Of a DNA stretch of 64,000 bases, positions 23,401 to 34,009 are shown in pieces. Every line of letters starts with the position of its first letter. Within the stretch, counting starts at the first letter, position 1. The DNA comes from Mya arenaria (lineage: Eukaryota > Mollusca > Bivalvia > Myida > Myidae): positions 2,515,501-2,579,500 of the forward strand of contig NC_069131.1 of NCBI RefSeq assembly GCF_026914265.1, in the 5' to 3' direction. Made by a program: the position numbers and the translations under genes. The notes below the pieces were generated by a model, which saw only the letters and a list, made by a program, of their open reading frames with translations, was not told the DNA's origin and ran no database searches.

Positions 23401-26400
23401 CAGTACTTTAAAATGTAGGTTAAAATAATATTTTAATAATTCATAGACATAAACATGATATTCTAATGTTTTTTCCATCTGAAAGAAAGGATATTTTGTC
23501 TTTGCTTGAACCAAATCAGTACTTTTATGCTCCATAACATCTTCGTCTATACAATATAAAAACTTGACAGGCTGCTTAGGTTGGCTGCCACTGGTGTTCA
23601 CTTTCATTGCATTCAAGCCAGGTATAGAATCATGCAGTTTGCTTGTATCTGCAGATCGCGGGAGAACCAACACAAGAAACAGTTCCTGTTCCCCCATCAG
23701 GTTTTCCCAGAGAAGTTTATTGATTCCCCTGACGTAGTTCCAGATGGTCCGCCCTCCTTCCAGGGTGGTGGTGGTGGAAGGTCCTATCTCCCTCCATCGC
23801 CCTCTACCTATTCACAGCCTGGCATGCCGACAGAAAGTTCCGAGCAAAGCTCACAAGGTAGATAGCGTGGGTGTAGAAAGTTAAGAGTCCCCAAAATGGC
23901 TCGCATGCTGAAAAGCGTGGGTGTAGAGAGTATATAGTCTCCAGAATTACTCATAATGTAAATAGCGTGGGTGTAGAGAGTATATAGTCTCCAGAATTAC
24001 TCATGATGTCAATAGCGTAGGTGAAGAGAGTACATAGTCTCCAGAATTACTCATGATGTCAATAGCGTGGGTGAAGAGAGTATATAGTCTCCAGAATTAC
24101 TCATAATGTCAATAGCGTAGGTGAAGTGAGTATATAGTCTCCAGAATTACTCATAATGTCAGTAGATAGTCTCCAGAATTACTCATAATGTAAATAGCGT
24201 GGGTGTAGAGAGTATATAGTCTCCAGAATTACTCATGATGTCAATAGCGTAGGTGAAGAGAGTACATAGTCTCCAGAATTACTCATGATGTCAATAGCGT
24301 GGGTGAAGAGAGTATATAGTCTCCAGAATTACTCATAATGTCAATAGCGTAGGTGTAGAGAGTATATAGTCTCCAGGATGGCTCACATGGTAAATACCAT
24401 AGGTGTAGCGAGTATAGAGTCTGCAAATTGCTCATAAGGTCAACAGTGTATAGTATAGAGACTCCATTATAGCTAACATAGTAAATAGCGTACGTGTAAA
24501 GAGTATAGAGTCTCAAGAATGGCTCACAAGGTCAATAGCGTAAGTGTAGAGAATATATAGTCTTCGGAATTACTCACAAGGTCAATAGTTTAGGTGTAGA
24601 GTGAGACTCTAGCATGGCTCCAAAGGACAATAGTGTAGGTGTAGAGTAAGTCTATAGCATGGCTCCAAAGGACAATAGTGTGGGTGTAGAGTGAGTCTCT
24701 AGCATGGCTCCAAAGGTCAATATTGTGGGTAAAGAGTGAGTCTCTAGCATGGCTCCAAAAGTCAATAGTGTAGGTGTAGAGTGAGTCTCTAGCATGGCTC
24801 CAAAGGTCAATAGTATAGGTGTAGAGTGAGTCTCTAGCATGGCTCCAAAGGTCAAAAGTGTAGGTGTAGAGTGAGTCTCCAGCATGGCTCCAAAGGTAAA
24901 TAGTGTAGGTGTAGAGTGAGTCTCTAGCATGGCTCCAAAAGTCAATAGTGTAGGTGTAGAGTGAGTCTTTAGCATGGCACCGAAGGTCGATAGTATAAGT
25001 GTAGAGTGAGTCTATAGCATGGCTCCGAAGGTCGATAGTGTAGGTGTAGAGTGAGTATAAGCATGACTCCAAAGGTCAATAGTGTGGGTGTAGAGTGAGT
25101 CTCTAGCATGACTCCAAAGGACAATAGTGTAGGTGTAGAGTGAGTCTCTAGCATGGCTCCAAAGGTCAATAGTGTAGAGTAAGTCTTTAGCATGGCTCCA
25201 AAGGACAATAGTGTGGGTGTAGAGTGAGTCTCGAGCATGGCTCCAAAGGTCAATGTTGTAGGTATAGAGTGAGTCTCTAGCATGGCTCCAAAAGTCAATA
25301 GTGTAGGTATAGACTGAGTCTCTAGCATGGCTCCAAAGGTCAATAGTGTAGGTGTAGAGTGAGTTTTAGCATGGCTCCAAAGGTCGATAGTATAAGTGTA
25401 GAGTGAGTCTCTAGCATGGCTCCGAAGGTCGATAGTGTAGGTGTAGAGTGAGTTTTAGCATGGCTCCAAAGGTCGATAGTATAAGTGTAGAGTGAGTCTC
25501 TAGCATGGCTCCGAAGGTCGATAGTGTAGGTGTAGAGTGAGTTTTAGCATGGCTCCAAAGGTCAATAGTGTAGGTGTAGAGTGAGTCTCTAGCATGACTC
25601 CAAAGGTCAATACTGTAGGTGTAGAGTGAGTCTCTAGCATGGCTCCAAAGTTCGATAGTATAGGTGTAGAGTGAGTTTTAGCATGGCTCCAAAGGTCAAT
25701 AGTGTAGAGTGAGTCTCTAGCATGGCTCCAAAGGTCAATAGTGTAGGTGTAGAGTGAGTCTATATCATGGCTCCAAAGGTCAATAGTGTAGAGTGAGTCT
25801 CTAGCATGGCTCCAAAGGTCAAAAGTGTAGGTGTAGAGTGAGTCTCCAGCATGGCTCCAAAGGTCAATAGTGTAGGTGTAGAGTGAGTCTCTAGCATGGC
25901 TCCAAAAGTCAATAGTGTAGGTGTAGAGTGAGTCTCTAGCATGGCTCCAAAGGTCGATAGTATAGGTGTAGAGTGAGTCTCTAGCATGGCTCCGAAGGTC
26001 TATAGTGTAGGTGTAGAGTGAGTTTTAGCATGGCTCAAATGTCAATAGTGTAGGTGTAGAGTGAGTTTTAGCATGGCTCCAAAGGTCGATAGTATAGGTG
26101 TAGAGTGAGTCTCTAGCATGGCTCCAAAGGTCGATAGTGTGGGTGTAGAGTGATTTTTAGCATGGCTCTGAAGGTCGATAGTATAGGTGTAGAGTGAGTC
26201 TCTAGCATGGCTCCAAAGGTCGATAGTATAGGTGTAGAGTGAGTCTCTAGCAAGGCTCCAAAGGTCGATAGTGTGGGTGTAGAGTGATTTTTAGCATGGC
26301 TCTGAAGGTCGATAGTATAGGTGTAGAGTGAGTCTCTAGCATGGCTCCAAAGGTCGATAGTATAGGTGTAGAGTGAGTCTCTAGCATGGCTCCAAAGGTC

Positions 26401-29400
26401 GATAGTGTGGGTGTAGAGTGATTTTTAGCATGGCTCTGAAGGTCGATAGTGTAGTTGTAGAGTGAGTTTTAGCATGGCTCCGAAGGTCAATAGTGTAGGT
26501 GTAGAGTGAGTGTCTAGCATGGCACCAAAGGTCGATAGTATAGGTGTAGAGTGAGTCTCTAGCATGGCTCCAAAGGTCAAAAGTGTAGGTGTAGAGTGAA
26601 TTTTAGCATGGCTCCAAAGGTCAATAGTGTAGAGTGAGTCTCTAGCATGGCTCCAAAGGACAATAGTGTGGGTGTAGAGTGAGTCTCTAGCATGACTCCA
26701 AAGGTCAATAGTGTAGGTGTAGAGTGAGTCTCTAGCATGGCTCCAAAGGTCAATAGTGTAGGTGTAGAGTGAGTCTCTATCATGGCTCCAAAGTCAAAAG
26801 TGTAGGTGTAGAGTGAGTCTCCAGCATGGCTCCAAAGGTCAATAGTGTAGGTGTAGAGTGAGTCTCTAGCATGGCTCCAAAGGTCAATAGTGTAGGTGTA
26901 GAGTGAGTCTCCAGCATGGCTCCAAAGGTCAATATTGTGGGTATAGAGTTAGTCTTTAGCATGGCTCCAAAGGTCGATAGTATAGGTGTAGAGTGAGTTT
27001 TAGCATGGCTCCAAAGGTCAATAGTGTAGGTGTAGAGTGAGTTTTATCATGGCTCCAAAGGTCAATAGTGTAGGTGTAGAGTGAGTTTTAGCATGGCTCC
27101 AAAGGTCGATAGTATAGGTGTAGAGTGAGTTTTAGCATGGCTCCGAAGGTCGATAGTGTAGGTGTAGAGTGAGTTTTAGCATGGCTCCGAAGGTCGATAG
27201 TGTAGGTGTAGAGTGAGTTTTAGCATGGCACCAAAGGTCGATAGTATAGGTGTAGAGTGAGTCTCTAGCATGGCTCCGAAGGTCATTAGTGTAGGTGTAG
27301 AGTGAGTTTTAGCATGGCTCCAAAGGTCAATAGTGTAGGTGTAGAGTGAGTCTCTAGCATGGCACCAAAGGTCGATAGTATAGGTGTAGAGTGAGTCTCT
27401 AGCATGGCTCCAAAGGTCAAAAGTGTAGGTGTAGAGTGAGTCTCCAACATGGTTCCAAAGGTCAATATTGTGAGTATAGAGTTAGTCTCTAGCATGGTTC
27501 CAAAGTTCGATAGTATAGGTGTAGAGTGAGTTTTAGCATGACTCCAAAGGTCGATAGTATAGGTGTAGAGTGAGTCTCTAGCATGGCTCCAAAGGTCAAT
27601 AGTGTAGGTGTAGAGTGAGTTTTATCATGGCTCCAAAGGTCAATAGTGTAGGTGTAGAGTGAGTTTTACCATGGCTCCAAAGGTCGATAGTATAGGTGTA
27701 GAGTGAGTTTTAGCATGACTCCAAAGGTTGATAGTATAAGTGTAGAGTGACTCTCTAGCATGGCTCCGAAGGTCATTAGTGTAGGTGTAGAGTGAGTTTT
27801 AGCATGGCTCCAAAGGTCAATAGTGTAGGTGTAGAGTGAATCTCTAGCATGGCTCCAAAGGTCGATAGTATAGGTGTAGAGTGAGTCTCTAGCATGGCTC
27901 CGAAGGTCATTAGTGTAGGTGTAGAGTGAGTTTTAGCATGGCTCCAAAGGTCAATAGTGTAGGTGTAGAGTGAGTCTTTATTATGGCACCAAAGGTCGAT
28001 AGTATAGGTGTAGAGTGAGTCTCTAGCATGGCTCCGAAGGTCATTAGTGTAGGTGTAGAGTGAGTTTTAGCATGGCTCCAAAGGTCAATGGTGTAGGTGT
28101 ATAGTGAGTCTCTAGCATAGCACCAAAGGTCGATAGTATAGGTGTAGAGTGAGTCTCTAGCATGGCTCCAAAGGTCAATAGTGTAGGTGTAGAGTGAGTC
28201 TCTAGCATGGCTCCAAAGGTCAATAGTGTAGGTTTAGAGTGAGTCTCTAGCATGGCTCCAAAGGTCAATAGTGTAGGTGTAGAGTGAGTCTCTAGCATGG
28301 CACCAAAGGTCGATAGTATAGGTGTAGAGTGAGTCTCTAGCATGGCTCCAAAGGTCAAAAGTGTAGGTGTAGAGTGAATTTTAGCATGGCTCCAAAGGTC
28401 AATAGTGTAGGTTTAGAGTAAGTCTCTAGCATTGCTCCAAAGGTCAATAGTGTAGAGTAAGTCTTTAGCATGGCTCCAAAGGACAATAGTGTGGGTGTAG
28501 AGTGAGTTTTAGCATGGCTCCAAAGGTAAATAGTGTAGGTGTAGAGTGAGTTTTAGCATGGCTCCAAAGGTCAATAGTGTAGGTTTAGAGTTAGTCTCTA
28601 GCATGGCTCCAAAGGTCAATAGTGTAGGTGTAGAGTGAGTTTTATCATGACTCCAAAGGTCAATAGTGTAGGTGTAGAGTGAGTTTTAGCATGGCTCCAA
28701 AGGTCAATAGTGTAGGTTTAGAGTTAGTCTCTAGCATGGCTCCAAAGGTCAATAGTGTAGGTGTAGAGAGTTAAGAATATTTCTGTAATAATTTTAAATT
28801 TATTGCCCTTCATTTATTTTTTATACTTATACCCTCTGGGCAATCTTTCTGAGAGAATATATTGAAAAGTTTTTTAGGTATTGACTTCAAACTTCATATA
28901 CAGATAGATTTTATTGAGACGAAGTGCAGTGTACAGGAACCATTACCCTGACTGCAGTATCAAGTGATTGCGCTTTGTGAACATTCTTTCATTTTTGTTA
29001 AAAGGATAGCCTGAAAAAACATTGAGGTATTGACTTCAAACTTCATATAACTTCATACTTAGTATACAGATAGATCTCATTGAGGAAAAGTGCAATGAAC
29101 AGGCACAGTTGCACACAAACCATAAGTATAGGTTAGGTATTTTTATGCCCCTTAAGGGTAGGCATATTAAAATCGTACCTTCTGTCCGTCCTCTCAGCTC
29201 AATTTCTCATGTCTGGAGTATTGACTGTAACTTTGTCTTGTATGTCAATAATCCCTTAAACTGGTTTCTTTAGAAAGGTGCTGCCAATTGTGATATCAGA
29301 TACTTTAAAAAGGTAAAAGAACTTCCACTTATAAAATCATGTTGCCATTGCAGACACAGGTGCATCAGATCAGCAAAGGTTTTCCTACAAAGCCCAGCGT

Positions 29401-31864
29401 GAGAAGTGGCACCAAGGAGAGAGCACCTCGGAGACGCCTGCGACACCACAGTATGGGGAATTTACGAGGGGCGATTCTTATACTGAGCCATCACCACCAA
29501 GTAGTGGAAGAGGTAATCGTGAATCAAGGGTGGTTGTTCATACTTGTCATATAGGGACCATCTCATCATCGGAGATATTAACAATAATAGTAAGATGAAG
29601 AATTTTAGTCATAAACTGCGTTAAAGTCACTAATTGAGTTAATAAAAGGTTTAGTTGCAAATTCTAATATCTGTCTGATGTGACCGATCAAGCCATAAGT
29701 TTTGAAATAAGTATTATTGCAACTTGGAATTACCGATTTGAAAAAAATGGTTGCACAAGAGTCTCCAAATATGTAAAATTAATGGTAGGTTTAAATTCAG
29801 CATCTTAAATTTAGCAATATATAGATTTTGATTTTAATGCATATATGGGTAAAATAGTGGAACATATTGATGAATGATGTAGGAAAATTTGTTAATTTCA
29901 TTGCAAGTTCTTATTTTATTGCACTCATCATCGTAAAAAAAATAGATTCATGTGTATAGATGATAAAATCTGATCATTTTCTCTCTGGCTTTAGAAGAAA
30001 ATTTATTTAGCCAGATTTTTCATCGAAAAATTCAGGGATATTCTTTGAAAAAATGGGTGGGCAAAGATTTTGGCGGGCTTCGGGTCGTGTTGCGTTAACA
30101 ATTTTTATTAAAGCTTTCATCTGATCTACATAAAACTTGGTCAGAATATAAGTCAACATGACATTTAAGACCAGCGTGAATAAGGGTCATCGTGGGTCAG
30201 AAACTAGGTCACATATTAAGAAAAAGTTGTGTATTTTACACTAACGTTTTTCATGAGTTCATCTGGGTCAAACGAATTTTCAAGAAACTCAAACAGAATG
30301 TTTCTCAGCATTTTATGAAGGACCAGTGCAAATATGTGTCATCTTGGATCAAAAGTAGGTCGATAAATCAAAATGGGGACAACATTTTGTCATAATTTTT
30401 TTGTTTTATTGCTTACATTAATTCAAAATTCTTAAAGGATTTAAATCCTGTTTAATAAGGTTACTGCATGTCCCCCTTGTTCAGACATAATATCAGTTTT
30501 TCTCTGGGTATTTACTGCTTTTAACATGCATCCATGACAGGTACCATTACACCACACTGTTTACAAAATTGAGCCTTGAGCACCTAGTATAGCCAATAAG
30601 CTTGTCACATGTTCAAATCATCCATTCATTGGGTGGCTTATTATTTGACAAGGGAAGTAACATTTAGTAGAATTACAATAAAAAAAATAGATACAACCTA
30701 ATGCACCAGTCAATTGTTACCACGGCCCCCAGGTCCGGGTGTATACCAGGGATAGCCAGGCAAATGGTCGTGTTTTTACCTTCCTGTTGGCCCCGCAGTG
30801 CAGGGTGAATGAGGTAGTTTTGTCTACGCGCCAAATATAGCGGGGAATGGGCCTTACCTAGGGTCCCTGGGGTGCGGGGCATTTGGCGGGTTTTTTAGCA
30901 GCAGTTGGGATTTTACCCAGGCTTACCCGATGTTCCCCGGACCTGGGGGCACGGTTACAATTGACTGGTGCATATCTCATCCACCTTATTCACTGTTAAT
31001 CAAGACAAGGGTCTAATTATTATGCCATCTTTGATTCCATAAAAATATATTTTTTTTAAAAGAGTGACATAAAAATAGTTTCAAACAACCTGCGACTAGT
31101 ATTTATTAGATGAACTTACTGCGCAAGAATTTTGGGGCAAACCGCACACAGTAATTTCTTTCCTTTTCCATACAGTTATAGCTGTGCGAGTGAAAGGGAA
31201 ATCACTGCGTAGGATATTGACTCCACACAGTGGTTACTTCCCTTAGATGGGATCTTTCGTTACAAGGGTGTCTTGAACGGGGATAATAATTTAGAAAGTA
31301 CTAAATGTACATGAAAAAAATATGAAATCAGTGCAAGATTTTATTATATAAGTGAGGTTAGAATGTTGTTTTTTTTCTTGATCGTGCCATCCTTCTTACA
31401 CAGGAGATGATGATAGCAACAATATACACTGCAAGGATGTACAGTATACATGTATTTATAGCGTGCTTTTGCAGCTTATAAACTGGTTGGGAGGCATGAC
31501 TGTGTACACTATGTTTTATTCGTATTTATTTTACATCGACTGTGAAGAGAGTTATATTTACTTATGTTTAGTCACTCATGTTGGCTCGATATTGTGATAT
31601 TGTGTTGTCGTGGGAGGTACATGGGGACCTGTAGAAAACACCCGTGTCAGACATGGCGACCACTGACCAACCTCACATGCGCCCAGGCGAGGAGTCAAAT
31701 CAGTCTCGCCTTTGTGAGAAGAAATTGCTCTTACCACTGCCCTTACCTGACAACACAAGACATCGAATTCTCATATGGGTTTTTAATATGTAATATCGAA
31801 AATATATTGTTTTTTTATTTCCTTTTCAGGGCCTAAAAATAAATATGGAGATGAAATGGAATAA
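14420..31864 (+). CDS. OCIAD1: OCIA domain-containing protein, OCIAD1-like (first exon(s) not found)
   Basis: Seven exons join in consistent phase: 14420-14480, 16252-16305, 19333-19371, 23261-23414, 23655-23857, 29354-29512 and 31830-31864 (TAA 31862-31864), giving 234 residues. All donors start with GT and all acceptors end in AG. The first visible residues, LTPEEKQIMQEV, match the start of the OCIA domain; the segment across exons 2-4 (SAPMSLGATLAVRRLIQMG ... VGGMLGFYPGLFMGQREAF) gives the two short hydrophobic stretches and glycine-rich turn of that domain. The rest is polar, Pro/Ser/Gln-rich, and ends GPKNKYGDEME, close to the NKYGD-acid tail of vertebrate OCIAD1. Family members are mitochondrial/endosomal membrane proteins linked to respiratory complex assembly and STAT signalling. 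The N-terminal exon upstream of 14420 was not recognised. The introns are extremely repeat-laden; see the separate entries. The identification is from motifs and exon fit, not a search. Confidence 0.75.
14655..15370. repeat. Diverged repeat array in intron (about 165-240 bp spacing)
   Basis: The phrase GTTTTAGGGCAAGTTGGGAT recurs, diverged, near 14658, 14898, 15063 and 15233. Between copies are shared words such as TTCAATTGACTTAATACTTC and TTATGGCCCCTGATTGACT. It looks like a dispersed, locally tandem family. It ends in an A/T-rich stretch. Confidence 0.75.
16306..17290. repeat. Minisatellite beginning at the 5' splice site of intron 2 (of those seen)
   Basis: The intron opens GTAAGCACAGAG and this word is itself a repeat word: GTAAGCAC(A/T) recurs at about 16678, 16733 and 16753. 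The array continues for nearly 1 kb with units of variable length (about 20-45 bp) built from AGAGTAAACAAAGAGTTAGC and CACAGAGTAAGCATAGAGT. Units carry GTAAGC, GTAAAC or GTAAAT words like 5' splice sites. Leucine-rich minus-strand reading frames here are repeat by-products. Confidence 0.85.
17314..17646. mobile_element. MITE with roughly 34-bp inverted ends (AACCCTTCCCTAAATTTG)
   Basis: The left end AACCCTTCCCTAAATTTGAC continues ACCAACTGCCACCA; the right end read inward is AACCCTTCCCTAAATTTGCC then ACCAACTTCCACCA. Only two mismatches in about 34 bases. The interior repeats TTTGGTG/CACCAA words. No clear target duplication was visible, so the superfamily is undetermined. Confidence 0.82.
18320..19145. 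repeat. Minisatellite, about 43-bp core unit
   Basis: About 18 copies of GATCTGTTATCAATGTAGCA followed by TAATGTTCTGT and a variable spacer (TGAGGT or CAAGGTCGATGT), unit length about 40-57 bp. Each unit carries TTATCA, a GATA-type word on the minus strand. It is the second unrelated array in the same intron. Confidence 0.88.
19490..20440. mobile_element. hAT-type non-autonomous element with 8-bp target duplication
   Basis: Ends are TAGGGATGGCAACAAGTA at the left and, read inward from the right, AAGGGGTGGCAACGAGTA. Both lead into GAGTACTCGA-rich subterminal repeats (19515-19570 and 20360-20430). Immediately outside are TTATGTAG (19482-19489) and TTATTTAG (20441-20448), an 8-bp duplication with one change, as expected for hAT. 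The 951-bp interior has no transposase; a 69-codon frame at 19629-19838 shows no domain. It sits in an intron of the OCIAD1-like gene. Confidence 0.85.
20649..20664. promoter_or_regulatory. Perfect X-box-like palindrome (RFX-type site)
   Basis: GGTTACCATGGTAACC is a perfect 16-base palindrome matching the RFX X-box pattern (GTNRCC...RGYAAC). It lies in an OCIAD1-like intron. A near match, GGTTGCCATGGTAGCC at about 34150, sits inside a dispersed repeat, so such sites may be spread by repeats. No function is shown. Confidence 0.4.
20935..23215. repeat. 40-bp minisatellite carrying AP-1 sites, about 57 copies
   Basis: An exact 40-base period: TGGCCTGAGTGAGTCAGTTG followed by AGGATATCTCACATTCTCCA. 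Two subfamilies are separated in space: TGGCCTG... units to about 22070, and TGACCCGTG... with ACATACTCCA from about 22190 on. Most units have an unbroken TGAGTCA (AP-1/TRE); exceptions include GAGCCAG variants near 21390, 21630 and 22030. Nearly every unit also contains GTGAGT, the consensus start of a 5' splice site. The array ends about 45 bases before the acceptor of the 23261 exon. Confidence 0.95.
23850..24590. repeat. 50-bp minisatellite in register with the exon 23655-23857 splice donor
   Basis: Units of exactly 50 bases begin CTCACAAGGT, CTCGCATGCT, CTCATAATGT, CTCATGATGT and so on. The first unit starts at 23850, in the last eight bases of the coding exon, and its GT is the splice donor. 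Later units such as CTCACAAGGTCAATAGCG (about 24520) repeat the exon-intron junction. Shared body: AATAGCGTGGGTGTAGAGAG then TATATAGTCTCCAGAATTA. Confidence 0.92.
24591..28775. repeat. 45-bp minisatellite, derived continuation of the 50-bp array, about 93 copies
   Basis: The unit is CTCCAAAGGTCAATAGTGTA followed by GGTGTAGAGTGAGTCTCTAGCATGG in two pieces (45 bases), clearly a shortened form of the 50-bp unit upstream. Some copies lose bases (GAGTGAGTTTTAGC, 42-43 bp). The last copy runs into GTGTAGAGAGTTAAGAATA, echoing GTGTAGAAAGTTAAGAG of the very first unit, as if the array had expanded inside a once-unique intron start. As 45 is a multiple of three, the minus strand has long frames repeating a 15-residue block (FGAMLETHSTPTLLT). 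These are treated as artefacts. Confidence 0.95.
28840..29270. repeat. Dispersed repeat, two diverged copies plus tail
   Basis: GGTATTGACTTCAAACTTCA occurs at about 28879 and 29024, each followed by a CAGATAGAT-TCATTGAG-AAGTGCA-type block. The tail (from about 29138) reads TTTTTATGCCCCTTAAGGG and TCTGTCCGTCC. I recognise this as a common non-coding repeat style of bivalve genomes. Confidence 0.55.
29990..30400. repeat. Dispersed repeat (AACTTGGTCAGAAT/CTAGGTCAC family), copy 1
   Basis: Two internal half-copies: AACTTGGTCAGAATATAAGT ... GGGTCATC ... AACTAGGTCAC, then AACTCAAACAGAATGTTTCT ... GTGTCATC ... AAGTAGGTCG. The same phrases return at 32810-33100. Confidence 0.55.
30701..30973. mobile_element. 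GC-rich MITE family, copy 1 (ATGCACCAGTCAATTGT ends)
   Basis: The left end ATGCACCAGTCAATTGTTAC with CCCCCAGGTCCGGG is mirrored at the right by CCCCGGACCTGGGGG ... GTTACAATTGACTGGTGCAT. The 273-bp element lies in the penultimate OCIAD1-like intron. A shorter relative occurs at 56070-56237 in another gene's intron. No clear target duplication. Confidence 0.83.
31603..31745 (-). mobile_element. tRNA-derived SINE
   Basis: Read on the minus strand it starts GGGCAGTGGTAAGAGCAATT (A-box-like), then GATTTGACTCCTCGCC (B-box-like) and continues to GTTTTCTACAGG ... GTACCTCCCAC. That last part resembles the widespread metazoan SINE core GTTTTCTCCGGGTACTCC. The same core in another state is at 41685-41715. 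Lies close to the last OCIAD1-like acceptor. Confidence 0.55.
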
Positions 31865-32097
31865 CCCAGGGAAAGACAATTTAGAATATCGATAAAAAAC
31901 AGTGTATTGAATAACTTTATGTTTGTGTAATGGGATTGACAAGTTGGGGGTTTGCTTTTTACTTAGAAGACACAAAGGATTGTGTGACAGGTACTGGTCC
32001 GACATCGTGCATGAACTATACAAGGTGTGTTTTTGAAATACATTATAAGATTGTATTAAAAACAACTTAATTGTTAATTAAGTGTGTTATAGTATGG

Positions 32098-32116
32098 AAT
32101 AAATTGTTAAAATAAA
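32098..32116 (+). terminator. Polyadenylation signals of the OCIAD1-like gene
   Basis: AATAAA at 32098-32103 and again at 32111-32116, about 235 bases after the TAA. They are the first such words after the stop apart from one at the end of the coding exon region, and give a plausible 3' UTR. Confidence 0.55.
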
Positions 32117-32154
32117 TGATGTGCATTTTTGTTTCTAGTCGGATTTTTCCTCCC

Positions 32155-32650
32155 GAATGTGTTTGATACAGCAAGACAATATGTCACGTTTAAGACCAGT
32201 GTCCCTACCTCTAAGATCAACGTCACATTTAGTTTTTGTTTACTATGGATTTCTGCATATAATGACAAAAGAGTATAGGGGGTCGTGTCAAGGCTGTAAC
32301 TTTCTCTTTTATGGTCAGATTTTAATAAAACTTGCCACATGCGTTTGACATACCAAGACAACGGTTGCGTGCAAGACCTGTTTCCTTACCTCTAAGGTGA
32401 AGGTTACACTTAGTGTTTGTTGACTATGGAGTGCAGCATATAAGGACATTAGAGTATAGGTGGTCGTGTGAGGGCTGTAACTTTCTCTTGTATGTATTTT
32501 TTTAATAAAACTTGCCTCATGTAATCAATGTACCAAGATGGCATGTGGCATACACAACCTGTGTCCCTAAGTGTAAGGTCAATGTCACACTTAGTGTTTG
32601 ATTACTATTGAATGCTGCATGTAAGGGGCACATACATGTATATATTTAAA
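32155..32650. repeat. Three diverged copies of a roughly 180-bp repeat
   Basis: Each copy contains a CAAGA..A/G..GTG phrase, CCTCTAAG(A/G)TCAACGTCAC-type words, TTAGTGTTTGTTGACTA, GGTCGTGT.A.GGCTGTAAC and AATAAAACTTGCC(A/T)CATG. Starts are near 32158, 32340 and 32520. Non-coding dispersed family. Confidence 0.65.
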
Positions 32651-32809
32651 ACTAACTTGCCACATGTACTCCACATAAAATGGCGACGTGTTGTGAAAAT
32701 GTTGAAGTGAATTTGGGTGTATTCGTCATTTATAGTCAAATTCCGGGCTAGCAATCGTTACAGTGTCGTAAACAAGTTTGTGTTGAAGGTTTTTTCAGTG
32801 TCATAATGA

Positions 32810-33100
32810 TGACAGTTTGTATCTGATGTTCATGAAACTTGACAGCATGCTATTTACAACCAGTAAGATTGAGTCATCTCTGGTCAAAAACTAGGTCACT
32901 AGAACAAATACTAAGACAACATTTCTTATTCCTTACCGAAATTGGTCAGTGTTCATTCAATCTTCAAGGATATCAGTCAGAACATTTTCCAGCATGATAT
33001 TTAGGACAAGTGTGAACATGGGTTATCTCCACTCAAAACCTAGGTCATTAGGTCAAATCAGGAAAACATTGCGATCATAAATCAAAAGGTGTTTATCCAG
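32810..33100. repeat. Dispersed repeat (AACTTGGTCAGAAT/CTAGGTCAC family), copy 2
   Basis: Shares with 29990-30400 the order TTCATGAAACTTGACAG, GAGTCATCTCTGGTCAAAAA, CTAGGTCACTAG, then CAGTCAGAACATTTTCCAGC and CCTAGGTCATTAG. Orientation is the same. Confidence 0.55.
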
Positions 33101-33206
33101 TCTTCATGAAACATGGGAGTAGGATTTTGTTATTGGTCGCAGATGAAACTTGGCGGGAATATTTATCTTCATGATAATCAAAGGGACTCGCTCATTAGTT
33201 TATTAT

Positions 33207-33447
33207 GAGCCAATTTTGCGTAAATATCAGCAAACCAGTGATATAAGACTGCAGACAAAATATCAGATCGCAGATTTTCATATTTCCGTTCGAAAATTAA
33301 TGTTTTATGGCTTAAAGCGTTACTAACGGTTTAAAATATTGCAAAAAAACACATCATTTTTTAAGCTTAAATATGATAATATGCGATCTGAATATTTGTC
33401 AGCAGTCCTATATGACTGGTTTCCATGCATTTCGCATAAATTGGCTC
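33207..33447. mobile_element. Palindromic element with GAGCCAATTT ends
   Basis: Long imperfect inverted arms: GAGCCAATTTTGCGTAAATA ... AACCAGTGATATAAGACTGC ... CAGATCGCA on the left, and the reverse complement order TGCGATCTG ... GCAGTCCTATATGACTGG ... AAATTGGCTC on the right. Nearly the whole 241 bp can fold back. Confidence 0.78.
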
Positions 33448-34009
33448 GTTCCAAGACTACAAATATAACAAATGTGAAAACGTTCAATTCGTGAGAGTGC
33501 AGCTTTAAATCACATATAACAACAGTTATATTTTAATCTGTGTCAAGGGTTTATGCCGAGTTGTTTGATAACATGCAAGAATTTTCGTCGCTTGTTTTTA
33601 AACAACTTTGGAATGGTTAAGTGGCCTTCCAAGTATCCTCTTTGTGTTGTTTAACATGTCTGTACTTTTGAAACTTATAATAATACTTTATGATGATATC
33701 ATTATTTTTCGAAGAATTCACATTATGATATTTTTACAGTTTACATTAAAATATGATATGTTCATGTGACCATCTGGAAAAAAACTCAATACAGTTTAGA
33801 AATAGATTAATAACTATTCACACATATATACAAACATCTTTTAAATAAGACATATTCACAATGATTCTGACATACTATTTTAAAAAAATAATGTACATGT
33901 TACCATTCTGAAAAAGAATGCATACAATTTTGGGTATGAATTTACCTTCCTATACCTTCCTCTCTTCATTTATCTCTGTTTGTGTAGCCTTTTTTTATAA
34001 AGTAATTGC

